Origin: Deltaproteobacteria bacterium
Lineage (GTDB): Bacteria; Desulfobacterota; DSM-4660; Desulfatiglandales; Desulfatiglandaceae
Length of the DNA stretch: 9,635 bases
Direction of reading: 5' to 3'
NCBI GenBank assembly: GCA_003646995.1
Contig: QMLZ01000103.1
Location: 1-9,635, forward strand
Every line of letters starts with the position of its first letter. The stretch's first letter is position 1. Under the pieces are notes generated by a model. It searched no databases. It was not told where the DNA came from and was given only the letters and a program-made list of their open reading frames with translations. Shown here in pieces: positions 1 through 6,193 of the stretch. Position numbers and translations under genes: made by a program.

Positions 1-5
1 AAGGG

Positions 6-314
6 GTAACTTCTCAATAAGCTGGGGCAGCAGCTTAAAAAGTGCGGCATATCATTTAAAGGAGCATGGGTATGTCTTTTTTTGTCTCATGCCCTATAAG
101 TAATGCTTAAGACACCCCATAAATCGGGACACCTACCGACATGCAGCATAATAGTCAAATCCGCGTTGCGCGTGTGTCCCGATTTATGGGGTCACACTGA
201 TGCCCCCTGTTGAAGGGCATGGAGCAAAAAAAGACATACCCATGCTCCCTGACTTTATGTAGGCCTTGTTGTGCCTTATTGCCCGACAGATACCCCAACT
301 TATTGAGAAGTTAC
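6..314. mobile_element. Nested palindromic element, MITE-like, non-coding
   Basis: Three pairs of inverted arms lie around almost the same centre (about positions 153-160). The outer arms, 6-29 and 291-314, match at 22 of 24 bases and begin GTAACTTCTCAATAAG. The middle arms, 61-83 and 226-248, are a perfect 23-base inverted repeat, and the match continues imperfectly to 94 and 215. The inner arms, 115-132 and 174-191, are a perfect 18-base inverted repeat. No convincing protein is encoded. Terminal inverted repeats, small size and lack of a gene fit a non-autonomous miniature element or a large intergenic repeat. No clear target-site duplication is visible: the left flank is AAGGG and the right flank is ACGATT. 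The mobility assignment is inference; the palindrome itself is read directly. Confidence 0.65.
115..191. repeat. Inner REP-like inverted repeat pair
   Basis: The sequence GTGTCCCGATTTATGGGG occurs at 174-191 on the plus strand and, perfectly, on the minus strand at 132-115, separated by 41 bases. The minus-strand copy is preceded by GGTAG, which resembles the GTAG-type head of repetitive extragenic palindromes handled by RAYT (REP-associated tyrosine transposase) enzymes. The spacer contains CGCG-TTG-CGCG (162-172), which can fold into a small GC-rich hairpin. Two REP-like units in opposite orientation would make a BIME-like pair. No RAYT gene is in the window, so the family assignment is only a suggestion. 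Confidence 0.45.
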
Positions 315-494
315 ACGATTTTTTGTATTCAGGTTATAAGGTTCAAAGTTCGCGGTTGGGAGAATTCAGGTGGCGCAGATTTCACTCTGAACTACCTTAC
401 GAGACAGTCTAGTGTATCAAAAGAACCGGATGAACCCCAAAACACTGAATCTGAGTTGCGATTTTTTAAATAAAATAGAAAGGAGCATAGAGAA
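315..494 (+). promoter_or_regulatory. Leader region upstream of pxpA
   Basis: This 180-base gap between the palindromic element and pxpA has no believable gene. It should hold the pxp promoter. The best candidates are weak: TTGAGA (303-308, inside the terminal repeat of the element) with TATTCA 17 bases downstream (326-331), and an isolated TATAAG at 335-340 without a good -35. A small hairpin can form between TTCAGGTG (365-372) and CACTCTGAA (383-391, one bulged T). The ribosome binding site AAAGGAG (479-485) lies 9 bases before the pxpA ATG. No sigma54 site was found. Confidence 0.35.
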
Positions 495-1268
495 ATGAAA
501 ATCGACCTTAATGCTGATGTAGGAGAGAGCTTTGGTGTCTATAAGATTGGCCTCGATGAAGAGGTAATCCCTCTTATTAGCTCAGCCAATATCGCATGCG
601 GATTCCATGCTGGAGATCCAACGGCGATGAAGCGTACCATCGCCCTTGCCAAAGAGCATGGAGTGGCACTGGGCGCGCATCCAGGATTCCCCGATCTCTT
701 AGGCTTTGGCAGAAGAAATATGGACGCGACATTGGAGGAAGTTCGGGACTATATCACCTACCAAATTGGCGCTCTTCAAGCTTTTGCCACCTCACAAAAA
801 ATGAAACTTCAGCATGTCAAAGCCCACGGTGCGCTCTACAATATGGCCGCTCAGGATATGCGTATCGCTGAGGCGATAACAGAAGCGGTTTCCAAACTGG
901 ATAAGAATCTCATCCTCGTCATGCTGCCTGGACCCAAAAAAGATGTGGTCCAAGAAATAGGAAAACAATACGACATCCGCGTTGTCTTTGAATTCTTTGC
1001 AGACAGGGCCTACAACAGTGATGGCACGCTTGTATCCCGAAGGGAGCCAGGTGCGGTGATTCATGATCATCAATTTGCGGCGGACAGGGTTATCAAAATG
1101 GTGACCGAGGATAAGATCGCCTCCAAGGATGGAACTGAGATCGAGGTGGCATCCGATACCATATGTGTCCACGGTGATAACCCCGCAGCGGTAAAGCTGG
1201 TAAAACATATCAGGGAAAGCCTCCTTTCGTCCGGAGTAGAGATTACACCTATGGGGCAATTCCTGTAG
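495..1268 (+). CDS. pxpA: 5-oxoprolinase subunit A (PxpA, LamB/YcsF family)
   Basis: PxpA is the subunit of the cytoplasmic ATP-dependent 5-oxoprolinase PxpABC, which opens the ring of 5-oxo-L-proline to give L-glutamate. The 257 residues match the usual family length of about 245-260. Family motifs are all present in order: DLNADVGESFG (4-14), SANIACGFHAGDP (30-42), GAHPGFPDLLGFGRR (60-74), QHVKAHGALYN (107-117), ADRAYNSDGTLVSRREPG (170-187) and CVHGDNP (225-231). The ATG at 495 is well supported: the DLNADxGE motif starts at residue 4 and AAAGGAG lies 9 bases upstream. It is the first gene of a three-gene operon; pxpB begins 9 bases after its stop. Nothing appears truncated. Detoxification of spontaneously formed 5-oxoproline or its use as a nutrient are the known roles. 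Confidence 0.95.
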   Translation: MKIDLNADVGESFGVYKIGLDEEVIPLISSANIACGFHAGDPTAMKRTIALAKEHGVALGAHPGFPDLLGFGRRNMDATLEEVRDYITYQIGALQAFATSQKMKLQHVKAHGALYNMAAQDMRIAEAITEAVSKLDKNLILVMLPGPKKDVVQEIGKQYDIRVVFEFFADRAYNSDGTLVSRREPGAVIHDHQFAADRVIKMVTEDKIASKDGTEIEVASDTICVHGDNPAAVKLVKHIRESLLSSGVEITPMGQFL

Positions 1269-1277
1269 TAAAAAGCA

Positions 1278-1964
1278 ATGCTCTACGACAAATTCCAATA
1301 TCGAATCATGGGTGATCGGTCAGTGCTCGTCGAATTAGGGGATGAGATCAGTCCTGAGGTGAATCGACGAGTGAGGGAGTTTTATGCCATTATATTGGAA
1401 AACCCAATAGAAGGCCTCCTCGAAATTGTTCCTGCGTACCGATCCTTCCTCATTATATACAACCCGCTCAAGATCGACCTCTTTATGATAAAAACCAAGA
1501 TGGAGGCTCTCAAAAAAAAGATCGGGAAAATAAAGATCCCTGAACCCAAAACAGTGGAAATTCCCGTTGTCTATGGTGGTAAATATGGGCCTGACATGGA
1601 ATGGGTAGCACAATATCACAAAATAAGCATTGAGCAAGTAATCCAGCTTCATACCGGAAACACATATCAGGTCTATATGATCGGCTTTATGCCAGGCTTT
1701 CCCTATATGGGAGAACTACCTGAAGGCCTTGCTACTCCACGCAGGGAAACCCCAAGGACGGTAATTCCTCAAGGCTCTGTAGCTATAGCCCAGACGCAAA
1801 CTGGTATTTACCCGGCAGAGAGCCCTGGGGGATGGCAAATCCTCGGTCGCACACCCCTGAAGCTCTTCAACCCGCTACACTCACCTCCCACCCTCCTCGA
1901 GATGGGCGATCTGGTGCAGTTCTTTTCAATAGGAGAGGAAGTATTCAAGCAATGGCAGCAGTAG
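1278..1964 (+). CDS. pxpB: 5-oxoprolinase subunit B (PxpB, KipI homologue)
   Basis: PxpB pairs with PxpC in the 5-oxoprolinase complex; the Bacillus homologue KipI is also known as an inhibitor of the sporulation kinase KinA. The 228-residue product has the family layout: an N-terminal alpha/beta domain starting with GDRSVLVELG (12-21) and EIVPAYRSFLI (49-59), then a cyclophilin-like C-terminal domain with GFMPGFPYMG (136-145), IPQGSVAIA (163-171) and YPAESPGGWQILGR (178-191). The start is less certain than for pxpA because no clear Shine-Dalgarno precedes ATG 1278. ATG 1308 (MGDRSV) is an alternative, but residues before it look family-like (YRIMGDRS). The gene overlaps pxpC by 13 bases, suggesting coupled translation. 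KipI function as a kinase inhibitor is not implied here, since no sporulation kinase is nearby. Confidence 0.93.
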   Translation: MLYDKFQYRIMGDRSVLVELGDEISPEVNRRVREFYAIILENPIEGLLEIVPAYRSFLIIYNPLKIDLFMIKTKMEALKKKIGKIKIPEPKTVEIPVVYGGKYGPDMEWVAQYHKISIEQVIQLHTGNTYQVYMIGFMPGFPYMGELPEGLATPRRETPRTVIPQGSVAIAQTQTGIYPAESPGGWQILGRTPLKLFNPLHSPPTLLEMGDLVQFFSIGEEVFKQWQQ

Positions 1965-2923
1965 AAACCATAGAAGTTCTGACACCGGGTCCCCTCACCA
2001 CTTTTCAGGACTTGGGGAGGTTCGGCTATGGGCGATACGGTGTTCCGCCCAGCGGCGCGCTGGACACCTTCTCGCTAAGGGCGGCCAATTTGCTCGTGGG
2101 GAACAAAGAGAATGAGGCATGCCTTGAAATCACTATGTTTGGATTAAAAATCAAGGCTCTCAGAGATGTAGCCATTGCCGTTACCGGTGGGGACCTTCTG
2201 CCTTTTTATAATGATAAGCCCCTCAGCATGTGGGTCTCCCTTATCTTGAAGGAGGGCGATACCCTTTCGTTTAGAGGCATGAAAGGGGGCTGTCGCTCAT
2301 ACCTGTCTATAGGAGGGGGATTCTTTTTGCCTGAGGTTATTGGCAGCAGATCTACAAATCTTTCCTCTGGGTTCGGTGGTTTGGATGGAAGGCCTGTGAA
2401 AAAAGGCGACATCTTCACTGCTCACTTACCCGAACCTCACCTCGAAACCGAAGGACGATGGTTCCCTCAAGACCTGATCCCTCGCTATAAGAGTGAATGG
2501 CGTCTAAGAGTTATCTTCGGCCCGCAAGACGTACAATTCACCAAGAAGGCTAAGACCACCTTTTGTAATTCTTACTACCAGGTGAATCCTCAATCGGACC
2601 GTACCGGTATTAGGATGACTGGACCAATAATTGAGAGAAGGCCCAATGTACATGAGTCGATCATCTCAGAGGGAGTAATCCCCGGCGCCATCCAGGTGCC
2701 AGGGGATGGTCAACCCATTATCATCCTGGTTGAAATAGTGACCGGCGGTTACAGGAAGATCGCCACTGTGATTACAGCAGATCTACCTCTCTTAGGGCAG
2801 ATAAAACCTGGAGATATTGTGAAATTCGAACAGGTCTCTTTAGATAAGGCATATAAGGCAATAAGGGAGATAGAGGAGAGGATCAAAAGGTTTAAGGAAG
2901 GTCTACTATGCAGGCCGCCCTAA
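1952..2923 (+). CDS. pxpC: 5-oxoprolinase subunit C (PxpC, KipA / carboxyltransferase family)
   Basis: PxpC is the third subunit of 5-oxoprolinase and is related to the C-terminal half of the urea carboxylase KipI/KipA-like region. I chose ATG 1952 (323 residues) rather than the in-frame ATG at 1832, because the conserved start VLTPGPLTTFQDLGR lies at residues 9-23 and AGGAGAGG (1931-1938) sits just upstream; the extra 40 residues would simply be pxpB sequence in another frame. Visible motifs: QDLGR (19-23), VPPSGALD (31-38), VTGGD (77-81), SIGGGF and GSRSTN (119-136), NPQSDRTGIRM (212-222), and EGVIPGAIQVPGDGQP (240-255). The segment after this, LVEIVTGGY (259-267), differs from the DAQTIGGY form I recall for Escherichia coli PxpC. 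The stop TAA overlaps the stop of the converging DUF1445 gene. Confidence 0.93.
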   Translation: MAAVETIEVLTPGPLTTFQDLGRFGYGRYGVPPSGALDTFSLRAANLLVGNKENEACLEITMFGLKIKALRDVAIAVTGGDLLPFYNDKPLSMWVSLILKEGDTLSFRGMKGGCRSYLSIGGGFFLPEVIGSRSTNLSSGFGGLDGRPVKKGDIFTAHLPEPHLETEGRWFPQDLIPRYKSEWRLRVIFGPQDVQFTKKAKTTFCNSYYQVNPQSDRTGIRMTGPIIERRPNVHESIISEGVIPGAIQVPGDGQPIIILVEIVTGGYRKIATVITADLPLLGQIKPGDIVKFEQVSLDKAYKAIREIEERIKRFKEGLLCRPP

Positions 2924-3723
2924 GAGGTGGCCAGCTCTTCATTCAGCATGTCTGATACAAACATATGGCCCGGCGTGTGTGTGATACAGATATCGGGCTT
3001 GGCATTCAAAAGGGCCGCCTGAGGTGTCACGCCGCATGCCCAAAAAACGGGTGTCTCGCCCTGCTTGACCTTTACTGCTTCGCCAAAATCAGGTCCGGAC
3101 AGGTCTTTTATCCCTATCTTCTCCGGGCTTCCTATGTGGACAGGGGACCCGTGCACAAAGGGATAGCGAGCCGTTATCTGGACAGCCCTGGTCACCTTTT
3201 CAAGTGGTATAGGCCGCATGGTGACAATCAGAGGACCACGGAATATCCCGCCATCTCTGCACGGGATATTGGTGATATACATAGGAACGTTTTTCCCCTC
3301 TTCGATGTGCCGTACCGGGATATGGGTTTTTATCAGTGCCTCCTCAAAGGTAAAGCTACAGCCGAGGAAAAAGGTGACAAAATCATCCTGCCAGAGCTCT
3401 TGTATGTCCTTTCTTGTATCCTTTAAATCACCGTGGCGGAATACATTATAGCGGGGAACATCGGTGCGAATATCTGCACCGGATGCAAATGAGTCTATTT
3501 CGTATTGTCCTGGCGCCAAGACCTCCAACACTGGGCACGGCTTTGGATTCCTGTGGCAGAAAAGAAAGAAGTCAAAGGCGTATCGATAAGGCAATATAAC
3601 AACATTTGCCTGAGCATAGCCCATAGCAAGCCCTGCAGTTGGCTTTGCCCATTCTCCACGGCGGATACGTAAACGCAACTCCCTGGGAGAAAGTTTCTCA
3701 ATCCCCTTAGCTCTCAATCTCAA
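2920..3723 (-). CDS. DUF1445 / YcsI family protein (putative hydro-lyase, D-glutamate cyclase-related)
   Basis: The 267-residue product is full length for the DUF1445 family (about 260-270). Characteristic blocks are PTAGLAMGYAQANVVILP (28-45), then ADIRTDVPRYNVFRHG, FFLGCSFTFEEAL, PVRHIEEGKNVPMYITNI, GPLIVTMRP, VHIGSPE, VFWACGVTPQ and THTPGHMFVSD. Bacterial members are annotated as putative hydro-lyases. The same domain occurs in the mitochondrial D-glutamate cyclase DGLUCY, which forms 5-oxo-D-proline from D-glutamate, and the Bacillus member ycsI sits beside pxp genes. Activity of this protein is therefore inferred, not shown. It is the last gene of the liv operon. Its start appears to be TTG at 3723-3721, sharing TTGA with the livF stop; a second TTG lies at 3717. 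An ATG start would cut off the conserved N-terminal segment. Its stop overlaps the pxpC stop. Confidence 0.88.
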   Translation of the reverse strand: MRLRAKGIEKLSPRELRLRIRRGEWAKPTAGLAMGYAQANVVILPYRYAFDFFLFCHRNPKPCPVLEVLAPGQYEIDSFASGADIRTDVPRYNVFRHGDLKDTRKDIQELWQDDFVTFFLGCSFTFEEALIKTHIPVRHIEEGKNVPMYITNIPCRDGGIFRGPLIVTMRPIPLEKVTRAVQITARYPFVHGSPVHIGSPEKIGIKDLSGPDFGEAVKVKQGETPVFWACGVTPQAALLNAKPDICITHTPGHMFVSDMLNEELATS

Positions 3724-4436
3724 ATCCCCAAAAAGGCCTTACGGACTACATCACTCCTGATTAGCTCCTCCCCAGTGCCTTCCAGGACTATCCTTCCTGT
3801 CTGAAGCACATAGCCCCTGTCGGCAATCTCCAGGGACTCACGCACGTTTTGTTCCACCAGGAGGATGGTCATTCCCTCCCGTTTAAGCTTACGGACGGTA
3901 TCCAAGACCTCGTCCACCAAGCGGGGAGCAAGCCCCAGAGATGGTTCATCCAGCATAAGTAAACTGGGATTGGACATAAGGCCGCGGCCTATGGCCACCA
4001 TCTGTGCTTCACCCCCGGATAGGGTGAGGGTGGCCTGGTCTCGGCGTTCTTTCAAGCGTGGAAAGAAGCTATAGACAAATTGCAGGTTCTCCTGAATACG
4101 TTCTTTATCATTAAGCGTGTAGGCACCCAACAATAGATTCTCCTCCACGGAGAGTGCAGTGAAAAGCATTCTCTCCTCAGGTACATAGGTAATACCCGTA
4201 CGGACAACTTCCTCAGTCTTGAGATTTTTAATCTCTCGACCCTGGAACAAAATTTCACCATCAAACACGCGCACAGCTCCCATTATGGCCTTCAAAAATG
4301 TAGACTTACCGGATCCGTTAGCTCCGACCACGCACACAGTTTCAGCCGGGTCCACAGCTAAAGAGAGACCCTGAATGACCGGTATGCTTGAGTATCGAAC
4401 CTTTATATCTTTAACTTGTAGGATATGTTCAGCCAT
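3720..4436 (-). CDS. livF: Branched-chain amino acid type ABC transporter ATPase LivF
   Basis: This is the second ATPase of a LivKHMGF-type (HAAT family) uptake transporter, acting on the cytoplasmic face of the inner membrane. The 238 residues match the LivF length. Walker A GANGSGKST is at 38-46, YVPEER replaces the commoner YVPEGR at 84-89, the ABC signature LSGGEAQ is at 139-145, Walker B LLMLDEP is at 159-165, followed by SLGLAP. The switch region reads LLVEQN, with Q in place of the usual histidine, as is common in LivF. The ATG lies 3 bases after the livG stop, and the stop overlaps the start of the DUF1445 gene by 4 bases. The substrate of such systems ranges over branched-chain and other amino acids, amides and aromatic acids, so the liv name gives the family and not the ligand. 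Confidence 0.94.
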   Translation of the reverse strand: MAEHILQVKDIKVRYSSIPVIQGLSLAVDPAETVCVVGANGSGKSTFLKAIMGAVRVFDGEILFQGREIKNLKTEEVVRTGITYVPEERMLFTALSVEENLLLGAYTLNDKERIQENLQFVYSFFPRLKERRDQATLTLSGGEAQMVAIGRGLMSNPSLLMLDEPSLGLAPRLVDEVLDTVRKLKREGMTILLVEQNVRESLEIADRGYVLQTGRIVLEGTGEELIRSDVVRKAFLGI

Positions 4437-4439
4437 GGC

Positions 4440-5186
4440 CTATGTTAACTCCCCTGCGTGCTCATGGACGTACCTCTCGCCAAGGTATGCCTTGACTACG
4501 TTTGGGTCTCTGGCAATAGTCTCAGGATTGCCATCGGCGATCTTTTGACCGGAGTCCAAAACAATCACGCGATCACTGATCTTCATAACCAATTCCATGA
4601 CGTGCTCAATCAGCATCACCGTAATTTCCATGTTATAGTGTATATGTTGGATGGTAGCCATGATATCTTCAATCTCGCTGGGATTTAAACCAGCAGCTAC
4701 CTCATCTAAAAGAAGCATTTTAGGGTCAGTGCCCACAGCCGCGGCAATAGCGACCTGTTTTTGAGAGGCCACTGGGAGCTCGCTAAGAATATAATCTGAG
4801 AGATCGTGCAGTTTAAAATCCTTCATTATCTGCTCAGCACGAGTCTTGGCCTGTGACCTGGACCGGGTGCGCATAAAGCACCCTACCATGATATTTTCTA
4901 CTACGGTCATATCACCAGATGCCACATAGACCTGAAAGGTCCTTGCCAGACCAAGTCTTGCCACTTCATAGTCCTTTAGTGCGGTAATATCATGTCCACT
5001 GAAGATGATCTTTCCTGAGGAAACTGGGTATAATCCAGCGATGCAATTAAAAAGCGTGGTCTTGCCTGCCCCATTGGGCCCAATCAGGCCCACCAGTTCC
5101 TCTTTTTTTATGCTGAAGGAGATATCCTCATTGGCTTTCAATCCGCCGAAGTATTTTGTCAGGTTATGAACTTCAAGTAATGCCAT
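4440..5186 (-). CDS. livG: Branched-chain amino acid type ABC transporter ATPase LivG
   Basis: LivG is the first ATPase of the transporter. I start it at ATG 5186 (248 residues, MALLEVHNLTKYFGG), which shares one base with the livM stop (TGATG) and is preceded by GGAG; a longer in-frame start at 5228 would add 14 residues that lie inside livM and do not look family-like. Walker A GPNGAGKTT is at 36-44, the Q-loop RTFQ at 82-85, Walker B LLLLDE-type sequence (MLLLDEVAAGLNP) at 157-169, and the switch histidine in LIEH at 192-195. The C-terminal region DGNPETIARDPNVVKAYLG is typical of LivG. The signature motif is unusual: LPVASQKQ (137-144) in place of LSxGxxR, and DEV replaces DEP after Walker B. 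Similar K-containing variants occur in some LivG lineages, so the protein is likely functional. Confidence 0.93.
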   Translation of the reverse strand: MALLEVHNLTKYFGGLKANEDISFSIKKEELVGLIGPNGAGKTTLFNCIAGLYPVSSGKIIFSGHDITALKDYEVARLGLARTFQVYVASGDMTVVENIMVGCFMRTRSRSQAKTRAEQIMKDFKLHDLSDYILSELPVASQKQVAIAAAVGTDPKMLLLDEVAAGLNPSEIEDIMATIQHIHYNMEITVMLIEHVMELVMKISDRVIVLDSGQKIADGNPETIARDPNVVKAYLGERYVHEHAGELT

Positions 5187-6193
5187 CAGTTTCGCTTTCT
5201 CCGGCGCACCTTCTCCACAATACCCCATATCCCACGGGGTTCCACTGCTGAGACGAGCATAATAATGGCCCCGTAAACAATCAGGTCAATCCCGATCAAA
5301 CCTGCCCGTGCACCCAACCACTCCTTCAGATAGCTCTTTAGGGGTATCAAAACGCCCGCTCCGATGATAGGCCCCCATAAAGATCCCGCTCCACCAAGCA
5401 TGGCCATAAGGGCGATGAGTATAGAGATATCCAGGCTCATGGTATCTTCGGGTTCGATGTTTTTGATATAGCAGGCATGAAATGAGCCTACTACACTCAC
5501 GAAGGAGGTGGCAATTGCATAGGTCTTTATCTTGGCCCAGTGCACGTTGATACCCAATGATTTGGCAACCTCTTCATTGTCTTTAATCGAACGCAGTTGG
5601 AACCCCAACCTGGATTTCCGAAACCAGTTTACATACAGAATTCCAAGAAAAAAGAAACCTAGGATCACATAATAGTAATAGATATCTTCCTTAAAAATCA
5701 GATGCAGAAAATCCGGTGGATTATATTTAATGGGTGAGATTTCTATCCCACAGGCAGCGCCCACAAAATCCCAGACCTCAAAGATATCCTTGAGAACCAG
5801 GGAGGTTGCAATGGTGGCAATGGCAAAATAATGCCCTTTCAGCCGAAACAGGGGGTAGCCAATAATGAATGACCAGATAACAGCAAAACAAACACCGATC
5901 GGCATGGATACCCAAAATGGCACATCCCACCGAACCATCAACACCGCAGTCGTGAAGGCCCCAATGCCAACATACTGGGCCTTTCCAAGGTCCACCTGAC
6001 CGCCATATCCACCAATAGTATTCCAGCCCATTCCGTATAACGAGAACATGAGAAACTGGATCATGGTAGCCATAGCGAAAGCGGAATGTGGAGTGGCCGG
6101 AAAGATTACCAGAAGACCGCCGAGCACTCCGGCAATGATCATGTCGAGGCGGGGAAAGTCCGAAAAATCCAAGGCGCTGCTTAACGCTTCCAT
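5186..6193 (-). CDS. livM: Branched-chain amino acid type ABC transporter permease LivM
   Basis: This inner-membrane permease pairs with LivH to form the transport channel. The chosen start, ATG 6193 (335 residues, MEALSSALDF), has AAGGGGG about 9 bases upstream and overlaps livH by 13 bases; a longer start at 6250 would add 19 residues without family character. Several hydrophobic segments are visible, for example about 19-32, 41-57, 94-112, 176-190 and many in the C-terminal third. The family motif GGYGGQVDLGKAQYVGIGAF lies at 61-80 and the cytoplasmic coupling loop SRLGFQLRSIKDNEEVAKSL at 194-213. The C-terminal end is strongly basic (VRRRKRN), consistent with a cytoplasmic tail. Membrane segments were judged by eye. 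Confidence 0.93.
   Translation of the reverse strand: MEALSSALDFSDFPRLDMIIAGVLGGLLVIFPATPHSAFAMATMIQFLMFSLYGMGWNTIGGYGGQVDLGKAQYVGIGAFTTAVLMVRWDVPFWVSMPIGVCFAVIWSFIIGYPLFRLKGHYFAIATIATSLVLKDIFEVWDFVGAACGIEISPIKYNPPDFLHLIFKEDIYYYYVILGFFFLGILYVNWFRKSRLGFQLRSIKDNEEVAKSLGINVHWAKIKTYAIATSFVSVVGSFHACYIKNIEPEDTMSLDISILIALMAMLGGAGSLWGPIIGAGVLIPLKSYLKEWLGARAGLIGIDLIVYGAIIMLVSAVEPRGIWGIVEKVRRRKRN

Noticed and set aside
371..386. Possible sigma54 promoter (TGGCGC...)
   Set aside because: The GG is present but the matching GC is missing at the required distance of ten bases.
210..473. 87-codon open frame on the plus strand across the palindrome's right half
   Set aside because: It begins inside the repeat, has no ribosome binding site, resembles no known protein and is cysteine-rich in a way expected of translated repeat sequence.
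792..1298. 168-codon open frame on the minus strand opposite pxpA and the start of pxpB
   Set aside because: It lies wholly antisense to clear family genes and shows no recognisable domain; it is a shadow frame.
1832..1951. Extended N-terminus for pxpC from ATG 1832
   Set aside because: The added 40 residues are low-complexity out-of-frame pxpB sequence; the family start and the ribosome binding site fit ATG 1952.
5187..5228. Longer start of livG at 5228
   Set aside because: It would add 14 residues lying inside livM; ATG 5186 forms the TGATG junction and begins with the conserved MALLEVxNLTKxFGG pattern.
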